Positions 42,492 to 51,031 are shown, counted from the first letter of the stretch. The stretch is DNA of 64,000 nucleotides from Microbacterium sp. MYb66 (GCF_002979435.1 NZ_PCOV01000003.1:248001-312000), one strand, 5' to 3'. The notes: generated by a model not told the origin, from the sequence alone. Numbers and translations: made by a program.

Positions 42492-42522
42492 TTGACCTCA
42501 ACCTCACTTGAGGTTCTAGCGT
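42492..42522 (+). promoter_or_regulatory. SoxR/MerR-type promoter with 19-bp spacer and dyad
   Basis: TTGACC (42492-42497) and TAGCGT (42517-42522) are separated by 19 bases, the overlong spacer diagnostic of MerR-family-activated promoters. The spacer region holds the dyad ACCTCAA-CCTCAC-TTGAGGT (42495-42514), close to the SoxR box ACCTCAAGTTAACTTGAGGT. Seven bases separate the -10 from the ATG at 42530. The regulator gene is not in the window. Confidence 0.75.
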
Positions 42523-42529
42523 CGTCTCC

Positions 42530-43930
42530 ATGACCACGGAGACCGAGCACGTGCCGACGCCGGGCGCGGCCGCACCGCGCATCATGGGCAGCGAGTATCT
42601 GTGGATCACGATCGGCGCGTGCGCACTCGTGTTCCTCGGGGCGTTCGAGTCCCTGGCGGTGACGACCGTGATGCCGACCGTGAGCGCCGACCTCGACGGC
42701 GAGCGGCTGTACGCGCTCGCGTTCGCCGGCCCCCTCGCCACCGGGGTCATCGGCATGGTCATCGCGGGCAACTGGGCCGACCGTCGAGGTCCGGTCGCAC
42801 CGCTCTACACGGCAGTCGCGCTGTTCATCGTCGGCCTGCTGATCGCGGGCCTCGCGCCGAGCATGGAGGTCCTGGTCGCCGGGCGGTTCGCGCAGGGTCT
42901 CGGCAGTGGTGGCCTGATGGTCGCGCTCTACGTCGTGGTCGCGCGGGTCTACCCGCAGGATCTCCATCCCGCGATCTTCGCCGGATTCGCCGCCGCCTGG
43001 GTCATCCCCTCGCTGATCGGTCCGACGGTCGCCGGGGCCGTGACCGAGCTCTGGAGCTGGCACTGGGTCTTCCTCGGTGTGGTCATCCTCGTGCTCGTGG
43101 CGCTGCTGATGGTGATCCCCGCCCTTCGCGGACTCTCGAACGAGGGCGACGCGACGACGCCCTGGGCGTTCGGACGGCTCGGCTGGTCGGTGCTGGCGGC
43201 GGTCGCCGTGCTGGCGCTGAACCTGGTCGGCGACATCCCCGGAGTCGGTCCGGTGCTCGCCCTCCTCGCCGTCGTCGTCGCCCTGGTCGCGGTGCGGCCG
43301 CTGGTCCCGCCCGGCACGCTTCGCGCGCGCCGAGGGCTGCCCTCGGTCATCCTCGTCCGCGGTGTGGCGGCGGCCGCGTTCTTCGGGGCGCAGGTCTACC
43401 TGCCCTATCTGCTGACCGACCGCTACGAGCTCTCGCCGACACTCGCCGGACTCTCGCTCACCGGTGGCGCCCTCGCCTGGTCTCTCGCCGCGACGGTCCA
43501 GGGACGGCTGGGTGTCCGGCTGTCGAGTGTGACGGCGGTGCAGGTCGGCACGATCCTGGTGCTGGTCGGCATCGCGCTGACCGTGGCCACCGCCGGCTTC
43601 GGCTGGGACGCCCTGATGGTCGCGGTCGCGTGGGCCGTCGCCGGCATGGGGATGGGGCTGATGAGTCCGCGCACCAGCGCGCTCACGCTCGCGATGTCGA
43701 CGCCGGAGAACCAGGGATTCAACAGCGGCGCGATGACGGTCGCCGACTCGTTCGGCAGCGCCATGGCTCTCGCCATCACGGGCACGCTGTTCACCGCGCT
43801 CGCGGCCGCCGACCCGTTCCTCGGGGTGTTCGTGCTGGCGGCGGTCGTCGCGCTCGCCGCAGCGGCTCTCGCGCCGAGGATCAGTGTGGAGGCCGCCAAG
43901 GACGCAACGCGAGAGGAGGAGGTCGCATGA
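42530..43930 (+). CDS. MFS multidrug-type exporter
   Basis: A 466-residue major facilitator with fourteen or so helices, drug/proton-antiporter style. FESLAVTTVMPTVSADL matches the DHA2-type motif at helix 1, GNWADRRGPVAPLY is motif A at the 2-3 loop, and AGRFAQGLGSGGL is in helix 4. It follows a promoter with a SoxR-like operator, implying induction by redox-active or electrophilic compounds. Its stop overlaps a quinone-reductase-like gene (ATGA). An exporter plus quinone reductase is a typical SoxR output in actinomycetes. A leaderless start at ATG 42530 is likely. Confidence 0.88.
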   Translation: MTTETEHVPTPGAAAPRIMGSEYLWITIGACALVFLGAFESLAVTTVMPTVSADLDGERLYALAFAGPLATGVIGMVIAGNWADRRGPVAPLYTAVALFIVGLLIAGLAPSMEVLVAGRFAQGLGSGGLMVALYVVVARVYPQDLHPAIFAGFAAAWVIPSLIGPTVAGAVTELWSWHWVFLGVVILVLVALLMVIPALRGLSNEGDATTPWAFGRLGWSVLAAVAVLALNLVGDIPGVGPVLALLAVVVALVAVRPLVPPGTLRARRGLPSVILVRGVAAAAFFGAQVYLPYLLTDRYELSPTLAGLSLTGGALAWSLAATVQGRLGVRLSSVTAVQVGTILVLVGIALTVATAGFGWDALMVAVAWAVAGMGMGLMSPRTSALTLAMSTPENQGFNSGAMTVADSFGSAMALAITGTLFTALAAADPFLGVFVLAAVVALAAAALAPRISVEAAKDATREEEVA

Positions 43931-44973
43931 GCGTGGACGCAGTGATCACCGATGACGGGGGGAGCGGCACCATGCGAGCGATCGTGCAGCGTGAGTTCGG
44001 CGCATCCGAGGTGCTGAGGATCGAGGAGGTGGCGCTGCCTGTTCCCGCGGAGGGGGAGGTGCGCGTGCGCGTGGCTGCGGCGGGTGTGCACGCCGTCGAC
44101 ATCGACATCCGGCGCGAGGCCGCACCGCCGTCGATGCCGCGACCGGTGCTGCCCATGACACCGGGACGAGAGATCGCCGGCATCGTCGATGCCGTGGGGC
44201 CAGGGGTGGATGCGGGTCTCGTGGGAGAGCGCGTCGTCGCCCATGTGGGCTTCCGCAGCGGTGGGTACGCGGAGTTCGCGCTGGCGGTCGCATCGGCGCT
44301 GCATCCCCTCGTCGACGGAGTGACGTTCTCACAGGCGGTCGCGACCATCGGCACCGGCCGGACCGCCCAGCTCGTGTGGGACGCCGCGCAGATCCGCTCG
44401 ACGGACGTCGTCGTCGTCCCCGGGGCATCGGGAGGTCTCGGCAGTCAGCTCGTCCAGCTCGCGTTGTCCGCAGGGGCCACGGTCGTCGCGCTCTACGGAG
44501 GCGCGGCGAAGCGCGACGTGGTCGAGAACCTCGCGCGCGGCGGGAAGCGCGCCCGTGGCAGGCTTCTGCCGCTCGATGCGACCGATGAGTCGTGGCCGGC
44601 GCGCATGGCCCGGCTGCTCGACGGGCAGCAGCCGTCGGTGCTCCTCGATGGTGTCGGAGGGGCGACCGGTCGCGCGGCGCTCGAGAGTCTCGGACGAGGT
44701 GGGCGCGTCGTGATCATCGGGTGGTCGAGCGGGGAGGTCCTGCGTCTCGACACCGACGACATCGTGCGTGCTTCACTCACCGTCACCGTCCCTCTCGGTC
44801 GTCCTGTCGCCGAACTGCGTGCGCTCGAGACGGGAGCGCTCGCCGCGCTGGCTGAGGGGCGCACCTCTCCGCCCGTCGACGAGTACCCGCTCGAGGATGC
44901 TGCGGCCGCGCACGATGCCATCGAGCAGCGCCGCCAACAGGGGAAGGTCGTGCTGATCCCCGCCCCCCGGTGA
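43927..44973 (+). CDS. Zinc-free medium-chain reductase, quinone-oxidoreductase-like
   Basis: A 348-residue medium-chain dehydrogenase/reductase of the QOR/zinc-independent branch. It has a GroES-like domain at about 15-135 (LPVPAEGEVRVRVAAAGVHA, PGREIAGIVDAVGPGV) and a Rossmann domain with the NADPH loop GASGGLGSQLVQLA. None of the zinc-binding Cys sets of alcohol dehydrogenases is present. Such enzymes reduce quinones or enones with NADPH. Overlap with the exporter and the SoxR-type promoter suggest detoxification of redox-cycling compounds. The first 15 residues precede a second possible start at MRAIVQREF. Confidence 0.87.
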   Translation: MSVDAVITDDGGSGTMRAIVQREFGASEVLRIEEVALPVPAEGEVRVRVAAAGVHAVDIDIRREAAPPSMPRPVLPMTPGREIAGIVDAVGPGVDAGLVGERVVAHVGFRSGGYAEFALAVASALHPLVDGVTFSQAVATIGTGRTAQLVWDAAQIRSTDVVVVPGASGGLGSQLVQLALSAGATVVALYGGAAKRDVVENLARGGKRARGRLLPLDATDESWPARMARLLDGQQPSVLLDGVGGATGRAALESLGRGGRVVIIGWSSGEVLRLDTDDIVRASLTVTVPLGRPVAELRALETGALAALAEGRTSPPVDEYPLEDAAAAHDAIEQRRQQGKVVLIPAPR

Positions 44974-44997
44974 TTTGCGCAGAGCGGGGCGCATCCG

Positions 44998-45003
44998 TAC
45001 TCT
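44998..45003 (+). promoter_or_regulatory. Probable -10 element of bioY
   Basis: TACTCT matches TANNNT, and transcription would begin inside the double operator at about 45010. That placement suits repression by the biotin regulator. Confidence 0.4.
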
Positions 45004-45005
45004 GA

Positions 45006-45033
45006 TGAACGGTGTTCAGGTGAACACCGTTCA
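45006..45033. promoter_or_regulatory. Double BioQ-like operator upstream of bioY
   Basis: TGAACGGTGTTCA (45006-45018) and TGAACACCGTTCA (45021-45033) each fit the pattern TGAAC-N3-GTTCA. They are exact inverted copies of each other, separated by two bases. The pattern resembles operators of BioQ, the TetR-type biotin repressor of actinobacteria. The ribosome site AGGAAGGA follows immediately. Confidence 0.72.
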
Positions 45034-45046
45034 GGAAGGATGACCG

Positions 45047-45625
45047 ATGACCGTCTCAACTCGTGACAGCAGTGCGAACCTCGGCAGGGTGGCCGTGTTC
45101 GCCGCCCTCATCATCGTGCTCGGGACCGTCGTCGTCCCGCTGCCGAGCGGAGTGCCGATCACCGGGCAGACCCTCGGCGTCATGCTGGCGGGGCTGGTGC
45201 TCGGTCCGCGGATCGCACCGTGGTCGATCGCCGTCGTGCTGGCCCTCGCCGCGGTCGGACTCCCGGTGCTCGCCGGCGGACGCGGTGGCCTCGGCGTCTT
45301 CGTCGGACCGACCGTGGGCTACATGATCGGCTGGATCGCCGGCGTCATCGTGATCGGCCTCCTGCTGCGCACCGGCCGCTTCACCTGGTGGCGTGCGGCG
45401 GTCGCCGCCCTGGTCGGGGGCGTGCTCGTCGTCTACGCGTTCGGCATCCCGGTGCAGGCGCTCGTGACCGGCGTCCCGCTCGACCTCACCGCGCTGTCGA
45501 GCCTCGCGTTCCTCCCCGGAGACCTGATCAAGGTGGCCGCAGCGACCCTGATCGCCGTCGCCCTCCGTCGCGCCTACCCGCGCGCCTTCGCCGACCGCCG
45601 TGAGCCCTTGGCCGCGGCGGCCTGA
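45047..45625 (+). CDS. bioY: Biotin transporter BioY (S component)
   Basis: A 192-residue ECF-type substrate-binding membrane protein with six helices. The family signature is clear in SGVPITGQTLGVMLAGLVLGPR and in FVGPTVGYMIGWIAG, and FLPGDLIKVAAATLIAVAL is the usual C-terminal helix with its Asp/Lys pair. The ATG at 45047 has AGGAAGGA six bases upstream. No bioM or bioN follows, so it either uses a shared energising module encoded elsewhere or works alone. Its promoter carries two biotin-repressor-like boxes. Confidence 0.95.
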   Translation: MTVSTRDSSANLGRVAVFAALIIVLGTVVVPLPSGVPITGQTLGVMLAGLVLGPRIAPWSIAVVLALAAVGLPVLAGGRGGLGVFVGPTVGYMIGWIAGVIVIGLLLRTGRFTWWRAAVAALVGGVLVVYAFGIPVQALVTGVPLDLTALSSLAFLPGDLIKVAAATLIAVALRRAYPRAFADRREPLAAAA

Positions 45626-45633
45626 CCGCGTCC

Positions 45634-45664
45634 CCCGGCGCAGTCGCCGACGGCTGCGCCCGGG
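45634..45664 (+). terminator. Hairpin after bioY
   Basis: CCCGGCGCAG pairs with CTGCGCCCGGG (one bulged C) around a ten-base loop, eight bases after the bioY stop. There is no T-run. Confidence 0.5.
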
Positions 45665-45781
45665 TCCTGGTCCGACGGCTGACACGATCTCCGCCGCCTC
45701 GCAGGGAACAACTGACCCGTGACTCGGCGTTGGTCTTGAGCGAGACTGGGCGACGAACCGGCCGACGGAGAGGTGCGACGC

Positions 45782-47218
45782 ATGACTGCTGCGGAGAAGA
45801 CCGACGAATACGACCTGATCGTCCTGGGCGGAGGGCCGGTGGGCGAGAACGTCGCCGACCGCGCCGTGCAGGGCGGACTCACCGCGATCATCGTGGAGAG
45901 CGAGCTCGTCGGAGGGGAATGCTCCTACTGGGCGTGCATGCCCTCCAAGGCGCTGCTCCGCTCGGCACAGGCGCTCCGAGCCGCGCAGCACGTGGCCGGC
46001 GCCTCTCAAGCGGTGACCGGGAAGCTCGACGTGCGAGCCGTCTTCGACCGTCGCGACTCGTTCACCAGCAACTGGTCCGACGACGGGCAGGTGAAGTGGC
46101 TCGACTCTGCCGGCATCGACCTGGCCCGTGGGTATGGTCGCCTCACCGGCGAGCGGGAGGTGACGGTGACGGATGCCGACGGCTCGGAGCGTGTGCTCCG
46201 CGCCCGGCATGCGGTCGCGATCAGCACCGGATCGGATGCCGTCATCCCGCCCATCGACGGACTCCGCGAGGCCACCCCGTGGACGAGCCGCGAGGCGACC
46301 AGTGCCGAGGAGCTGCCGGAGAGCCTGGCCGTGATCGGCGGAGGCGTGGTGGCGGTGGAGATGGCGACCGCCTACGCCGCGCTCGGCTCGAAGGTCACGG
46401 TGATCGCCCGGAGCGGGCTGCTCGGCGGCATGGAGCCGTTCGCGGGCGAGCGCGTGGCCGCGGGGCTCAAGGAGCTCGGCGTCGACGTGCGCACCGGCAC
46501 CGGTACGACGTCCGTGCGCCGCGGGCCCGACGGCGTGACCATCACCCTCGACGGCGGTGAGGAGATCACGGCCACCGAGGTTCTCGCCGCGACAGGGCGC
46601 TCTCCGCGAAGCACCGACATCGGACTCGACGTCGTGGGGCTGGAGGCCGGACGCTGGATCGAGACGGATGACACGCTGCGGGTCCCCGGATCCGATTGGC
46701 TGTACGCGGTCGGCGACGTCAACGGCCGCGTGCTGCTCACACACCAGGGCAAGTATCAGGCCCGCGCCGCCGGAGACGTGATCGTGGCCCGCGCGAAGGG
46801 CGAGAAGATCGACGACGCCCCGTGGGGTCGCCATGTCGCGACCGCCGACCAGGCCGCCGTGCCGCAGGTCACCTTCTCGATCCCCGAGGTCGCCTCGGTC
46901 GGACTCACCGAGGCCGCTGCCCGCGAGGCGGGGAAGACGGTGAAGGTCGTCGACTACGACCTGGGCTGGGTCGCCGGCGCGAGCCTCTACGAGGACGGGT
47001 TCGAGGGCCAGGCGCGGCTCGTGGTCGACGCCGACCGCGACGTCGTGCTCGGCGCGACGTTCGTCGGCCCCGAGGTGGCCGAGCTCGTGCACGCCGCCAC
47101 CGTGGCGATCGTGGGCGAGGTGCCCATCGCCCGTCTCTGGCACGCGGTGCCGTCGTACCCGACGGTGAGCGAGATCTGGCTGCGGCTGCTGGAGGGCTAC
47201 GGACGCGATTCCGCCTGA
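45782..47218 (+). CDS. Pyridine-nucleotide disulfide oxidoreductase (Lpd/MerA-like)
   Basis: A 478-residue FAD-dependent oxidoreductase. The FAD site is VLGGGPVGENVADRA, the redox-active pair is GGECSYWACMPSK (CxxxxC), the NAD(P) site is VIGGGVVAVEMATAYAALG and the second FAD site is YAVGDVNGR. The C-terminal dimer domain has HAVPSYPTVSEIW with the His/Glu active-site pair. It could be a dihydrolipoamide dehydrogenase-like enzyme, a mercuric-reductase homologue without the metal Cys pair, or a mycothione-reductase-like protein. No 2-oxoacid dehydrogenase genes are adjacent. The ATG at 45782 has GGAGAGG upstream. Confidence 0.88.
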   Translation: MTAAEKTDEYDLIVLGGGPVGENVADRAVQGGLTAIIVESELVGGECSYWACMPSKALLRSAQALRAAQHVAGASQAVTGKLDVRAVFDRRDSFTSNWSDDGQVKWLDSAGIDLARGYGRLTGEREVTVTDADGSERVLRARHAVAISTGSDAVIPPIDGLREATPWTSREATSAEELPESLAVIGGGVVAVEMATAYAALGSKVTVIARSGLLGGMEPFAGERVAAGLKELGVDVRTGTGTTSVRRGPDGVTITLDGGEEITATEVLAATGRSPRSTDIGLDVVGLEAGRWIETDDTLRVPGSDWLYAVGDVNGRVLLTHQGKYQARAAGDVIVARAKGEKIDDAPWGRHVATADQAAVPQVTFSIPEVASVGLTEAAAREAGKTVKVVDYDLGWVAGASLYEDGFEGQARLVVDADRDVVLGATFVGPEVAELVHAATVAIVGEVPIARLWHAVPSYPTVSEIWLRLLEGYGRDSA

Positions 47219-47370
47219 GGCCGAACCACGCATGTGGCGGGCAATCCGTTCCCGGGAGCGCGCCGAACAGAGCCAGGAATGTTTCTCACATTGACGACGG
47301 TGACGCAACCCTCACCCCCGATGTCACAGCCGTCTTATACGCTCGAACACACATCCGAGGAGGCAGGACC

Positions 47371-47673
47371 ATGAAGGCTGTACTCGCAGGAACCGTCATC
47401 GCCGAAGCCGACGAGAGCGAACTCGTCCGCATCGAGGGGAACTGGTACTTCCCGCCCGCATCCGTCGCTCCCGGCGCACTCGTCGAGAGCCCCACTCCGT
47501 ACACCTGTCCGTGGAAGGGTGCAGCCCAGTACTTCTCGGTGCAGACCGAGGGCGAGCTCCACACCGACTACGCCTGGTCGTACCCGCATCCCTACCCGTC
47601 CGCTTTCGATCGTGTCGGCAAGGACTTCTCGGGATACGTCGCCTTCGATCCGCGCGTCGAGGTCGGCCCGTAG
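47371..47673 (+). CDS. DUF427-domain protein
   Basis: A 100-residue DUF427 protein. The usual pattern of alternating aromatic motifs is present: VRIEGNWYFPPASV, TPYTCPWKGAAQYFSV and YAWSYPHPYPSA, and the protein ends at GYVAFDPRVEV. The family forms a small beta-rich fold and has no established activity. The ATG at 47371 has GAGGAGG ten bases upstream. The 152-base gap before it holds no further gene. Confidence 0.9.
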   Translation: MKAVLAGTVIAEADESELVRIEGNWYFPPASVAPGALVESPTPYTCPWKGAAQYFSVQTEGELHTDYAWSYPHPYPSAFDRVGKDFSGYVAFDPRVEVGP

Positions 47674-47716
47674 ACTCGTCCGCCCTCGCATCGATCGACC
47701 GACTGGAGACCAGCCC

Positions 47717-48589
47717 ATGATCGAGTTCCGCAACGTCTCGAAGCGGTTCCCCGACGGCACGCTCGCCGTCGACGACTTCAGCCTGGTGCTGCCGTCGCGT
47801 AAGACCACCGTGTTCGTCGGCTCGTCCGGCTGCGGCAAGACCACCCTGCTCCGCATGATCAACCGGATGGTCGAGCCCACCTCCGGCGACGTCGAGATCG
47901 ACGGCGAGAGCGTGCTCGACGGAGACCCGGTGGCCCTGCGTCGGCGCATCGGCTACGTCATGCAGAACTCCGGGCTCATGCCGCACTTCACGGTCATCGA
48001 CAATGTGGCCACGGTGCTGCGGCTGACCGGTGTGAAGAAGGCGGCGGCGCACAAGCGGGCGCGGGAACTGCTCGACACGGTCGGTCTCGACCAGGCGCTC
48101 GCCGACCGGTACCCGAGCCAGCTCTCCGGTGGCCAGCAGCAGCGCGTGGGCGTGGCCCGCGGGCTCGCCGCCGACCCCAACATCCTGCTCATGGACGAGC
48201 CGTTCGGCGCCGTCGACCCCATCGTGCGGGCCGACCTGCAGCAGGAGACCCTGCGGCTGCAGCGCGAGCTCGACAAGACCGTCGTGTTCGTCACGCACGA
48301 CATCGACGAGGCGTTCCTGCTCGGCGATCAGGTTGTCATCCTCGACAAGGGCGCGCGCATCGTGCAGGTCGGCAGTCCGAGCGAGATCATCGAGAACCCC
48401 GCAGACGACTTCGTGGCCGCCTTCATCGGCGCCGATCGGGGCCGCCGTGCGCTGCACCTCAAGCAGACGCCGCGCGGCACCGTCGTGGTCGACGCCGACG
48501 GCCGCACGCAGGGCTCGATCATCGACGTGCCGGATGCTGTCACCGACGCGCTCCTGAGCGAGGAGAGCATCACGAAGGGCGCTCCGTGA
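47717..48589 (+). CDS. Betaine/osmoprotectant-type ABC transporter, ATPase
   Basis: A 290-residue ABC ATPase of the OpuC/ProV group. Walker A is GSSGCGKTT, the Q-loop is GYVMQNSGLMPHFT, the signature LSGGQQQRVGVAR, Walker B ILLMDEPFGAVD, and the switch His is in FVTHDIDEAF. Unlike typical OpuCA proteins of about 380 residues, it lacks the tandem CBS domains that sense ionic strength and ends about 55 residues after the nucleotide domain. The GTGA overlap with the first permease marks the start of a four-gene operon for quaternary-amine uptake. Confidence 0.92.
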   Translation: MIEFRNVSKRFPDGTLAVDDFSLVLPSRKTTVFVGSSGCGKTTLLRMINRMVEPTSGDVEIDGESVLDGDPVALRRRIGYVMQNSGLMPHFTVIDNVATVLRLTGVKKAAAHKRARELLDTVGLDQALADRYPSQLSGGQQQRVGVARGLAADPNILLMDEPFGAVDPIVRADLQQETLRLQRELDKTVVFVTHDIDEAFLLGDQVVILDKGARIVQVGSPSEIIENPADDFVAAFIGADRGRRALHLKQTPRGTVVVDADGRTQGSIIDVPDAVTDALLSEESITKGAP

Positions 48590-49269
48590 ACTGGGTCGTC
48601 GACAATCTCGGCCTCATCCTCGAGCTGACCGCGATCCACCTGCAGCAGAGCGCGATCGCGATCGTGCTCGGCTTCGTCCTCTCGCTGCCGCTGGGCTGGG
48701 TCGCCTGGCGCTATCAGCTGGTGAAGGGGCCCGTCATCCTCCTGACCGGGCTGCTCTACACGATCCCGTCGCTCGCGCTGTTGATCCTGCTTCCGTCGGT
48801 CGCCGGGTATCCGGCACGCAGCCCGGCGAATCTCATCATCGGGCTGACCATCTACGCGGTCGCGATCCTGGTACGCGCGGTGTCGGACGGCCTGGACTCG
48901 GTCGATCCGGCCATCCGGCAGTCGGCCACCGCCATGGGCTACGGCGGCTTCCGCCGATTCTGGACCGTCGACTTCCCGCTCGCCGGGCCGGTCGTGCTCG
49001 CCGGGCTCCGTGTGGCGGCCGTCAGCACGATCTCCCTCGCGACCGTCGGCATCCTGGTCGGGGTGAACAACCTGGGCTACCTGTTCACCAACGGCCTGCA
49101 GCGCCGCATCCTCGCCGAGGTCTTCGCGGGGGTCGTCGCGGTCGTCGTGATCGCGCTCGTGATCGATCTGCTGCTCCTGCTGCTCGGCCGCGCGCTGATG
49201 CCGTGGACGCGGGCGGCGAAGACGCCGTCGGCCGCGCGGCAGACCGCCACCCTGAGGGCCGCCGCATGA
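48586..49269 (+). CDS. Betaine-type ABC transporter permease 1
   Basis: A 227-residue permease with six helices and the BPD_transp_1 core (TIPSLALLILLPSVAGYPAR, AVSDGLDSVDPAIRQSATAMG as the EAA-like loop). OpuCB/OpuCD-type permeases share this size. The start is GTG at 48586, inside the ATPase stop. It pairs with the second permease to form the channel. Confidence 0.9.
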   Translation: MNWVVDNLGLILELTAIHLQQSAIAIVLGFVLSLPLGWVAWRYQLVKGPVILLTGLLYTIPSLALLILLPSVAGYPARSPANLIIGLTIYAVAILVRAVSDGLDSVDPAIRQSATAMGYGGFRRFWTVDFPLAGPVVLAGLRVAAVSTISLATVGILVGVNNLGYLFTNGLQRRILAEVFAGVVAVVVIALVIDLLLLLLGRALMPWTRAAKTPSAARQTATLRAAA

Positions 49270-49991
49270 ACGTCTTCACGGATGCCTTCGCCTGGCTCTT
49301 CTCCCCCGAGCGGTGGGAGGGGCCCTACTCGCTGCCGATCCTGTTCGGCCAGCACATGTACTACACCCTGATCTCGGTGCTGATCGCCGCCGTCATCGCC
49401 GTGCCGCTGGGCTGGCTGATCGGCCACACGGGCAAGGGTCGCGAGATCGCGGTCGCGGTCTCCGGTGCCGCCCGCGCGATCCCGTCGTTCGGTCTCATGG
49501 TGCTGCTGGTGCTGCTCCTGGGCGTGCTGCGTGTGCCCGAGGCCGCGATCATCACCTTCGTCCTGCTCGCCATCCCGTCACTCCTCGCCGGTGCCTACAC
49601 CGGGCTCGAGGCCATCGATCGGCGCGTGCTCGACTCGGCACGCGCCATGGGCATGACCGAGTGGCAGCTGTTCTGGAAGGTCGAGGTTCCCCTCGGTCTG
49701 CCGCTCCTCGTGGGCGGCATCAGGGCCGCCCTCCTCCAGGTGATCGCCACGGTCACCATCGCCGCGTACGTGAATCTCGGCGGTCTCGGCTGGCCGATCA
49801 TCCAGGGCATCCCGCTGCGCAAGTTCGACCAGGTGCTCGGCGGGGCGATCCTCGTCGCGGTGCTCGCTCTGATCGTCGACCTGCTCCTCGCCATCGCGCA
49901 GCACGCCGCCGTGCCCGCAGGCGTGCGTCCGCAGCGCACGCGGCGCCGCGCGCGGAACGCCGTCGCGGCGCCGTCGCCCGCGCCGGCCTGA
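49266..49991 (+). CDS. Betaine-type ABC transporter permease 2
   Basis: A 241-residue permease with the same core as permease 1 (AIPSFGLMVLLVLLLGVLRV, then the EAA-like DRRVLDSARAMGMTEWQLF). About 30 C-terminal residues are Arg/Ala/Pro-rich. The ATG at 49266 overlaps the previous stop (ATGA). The substrate-binding lipoprotein follows after 45 bases. Confidence 0.9.
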   Translation: MNVFTDAFAWLFSPERWEGPYSLPILFGQHMYYTLISVLIAAVIAVPLGWLIGHTGKGREIAVAVSGAARAIPSFGLMVLLVLLLGVLRVPEAAIITFVLLAIPSLLAGAYTGLEAIDRRVLDSARAMGMTEWQLFWKVEVPLGLPLLVGGIRAALLQVIATVTIAAYVNLGGLGWPIIQGIPLRKFDQVLGGAILVAVLALIVDLLLAIAQHAAVPAGVRPQRTRRRARNAVAAPSPAPA

Positions 49992-50036
49992 CACCGACCC
50001 ACAGCATCCGTCCCGTTGTCCCAGAGAAGAGGAACC

Positions 50037-50957
50037 ATGTTCACAGCACGTAAGTCACGACTCGCCCTCGCCGGTGGTGCCGCGCTCGCCGCAGCGCTCG
50101 TCCTCGCCGGCTGCGCGAGCAGCAACCCGCTCGATGCCCCGACCGAGGACTCGGGCTCCGGCTCGGGCGGCGACACCATCGTCATCGGCTCGCAGGCGTA
50201 CTACTCGAACGAGATCATCGCCGAGATCTACGCCCAGGCGCTGGAGGCCGCCGACTTCGAGGTCGACCGCCAGTTCAGCATCGGACAGCGCGACGCGTAC
50301 ATGCCCGACGTCGAGTCCGGCGCGATCGATCTGTTCCCGGAGTACACCGGCAACCTGCTCGAGTATCTCGACAAGGGTGCGACGGCGACCAGCTCGGAAG
50401 ACGTCTACGCCGCGCTCAAGGACGTACTGCCCGACGGCCTGACCGCCCTGGACTACGCCGAGGCCTCCGACCAGGACACGTACACCGTGCTGAAGAGCTT
50501 CGCGGAGGCGAACGATCTCACCTCGATCGGCGACCTCGCCGACGTGACCACCCCGGTGACGATCGGCGCCGCGCCCGAGTTCGAGCAGCGTCCGTACGGT
50601 CCTGCCAAGGCCAAGGAGGTCTACGGCGTCGACCTCGGGTTCTCGGCCACCGGCCCGACCACGCTGGACTCGCTCCTGGCAGGAGAGATCCAGGTCGCCG
50701 ACATCTACTCGGCCGACCCGGCGTTCCAGACCGAGGAGATCGTCGCGCTCGAAGACCCGGAGAACATCATCCTGGCCTCGAACGTCGTGCCGATCGCCTC
50801 GAGCGACGTGGCCGACGAGATCTCCGACGTCATCAACGCGATCAGCGCCAAGCTGACTGCAGAAGAGCTGGTCTCCCTGAATGTGCAGAGCACGGTCGAC
50901 CAGAAGTCGGCGACCGACATCGCCAAGAAGTGGCTGACCGACAACGACCTCGTCTGA
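50037..50957 (+). CDS. Betaine-type ABC transporter substrate-binding lipoprotein
   Basis: A 306-residue OpuAC/ProX-type binding protein. The signal peptide ends in the lipobox LAGC with Cys26 as the lipid-modified residue, followed by an acidic/Gly/Ser linker. The fold begins TIVIGSQAYYSNEIIAEIYA, and ESGAIDLFPEYTGNLLEYL is a strong signature of the OpuCC/OsmX family. Ligands of the family are glycine betaine, carnitine or choline. It has its own ribosome site (GAGG) and is followed by the first copy of a duplicated terminator. Confidence 0.93.
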   Translation: MFTARKSRLALAGGAALAAALVLAGCASSNPLDAPTEDSGSGSGGDTIVIGSQAYYSNEIIAEIYAQALEAADFEVDRQFSIGQRDAYMPDVESGAIDLFPEYTGNLLEYLDKGATATSSEDVYAALKDVLPDGLTALDYAEASDQDTYTVLKSFAEANDLTSIGDLADVTTPVTIGAAPEFEQRPYGPAKAKEVYGVDLGFSATGPTTLDSLLAGEIQVADIYSADPAFQTEEIVALEDPENIILASNVVPIASSDVADEISDVINAISAKLTAEELVSLNVQSTVDQKSATDIAKKWLTDNDLV

Positions 50958-51031
50958 GTCGGAACGACAGAAGCGCCCGGGCCCCTCAGGGGTCCGGGCG
51001 CTTCGTCGTTCGTGCGAGATCAGAGCCGGGC
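50951..51031. repeat. Direct repeat copy 1 (terminator plus gene-end remnant)
   Basis: This 81-base stretch recurs at 51312-51393 with only a few changes and one indel. It starts at the last codons of the binding protein, contains a strong hairpin and ends with TCAGAGCCGGGC. In copy 2 that sequence is the 3' end of the AI-2E-family gene, so here it is a remnant. Confidence 0.9.
50970..51004 (+). terminator. Terminator after the betaine transporter operon (copy 1)
   Basis: A near-perfect hairpin: GAAGCGCCCGG and CCCCT on the left pair with AGGGG and CCGGGCGCTTC on the right, with one mismatch and a minimal loop. The following bases are GTCGTTCG. Confidence 0.8.

Noticed and set aside
45056..47308. 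Long antisense frame opposite bioY and the disulfide oxidoreductase
   Set aside because: It crosses two well-supported plus-strand genes and an intergenic operator, and has no domain signature.
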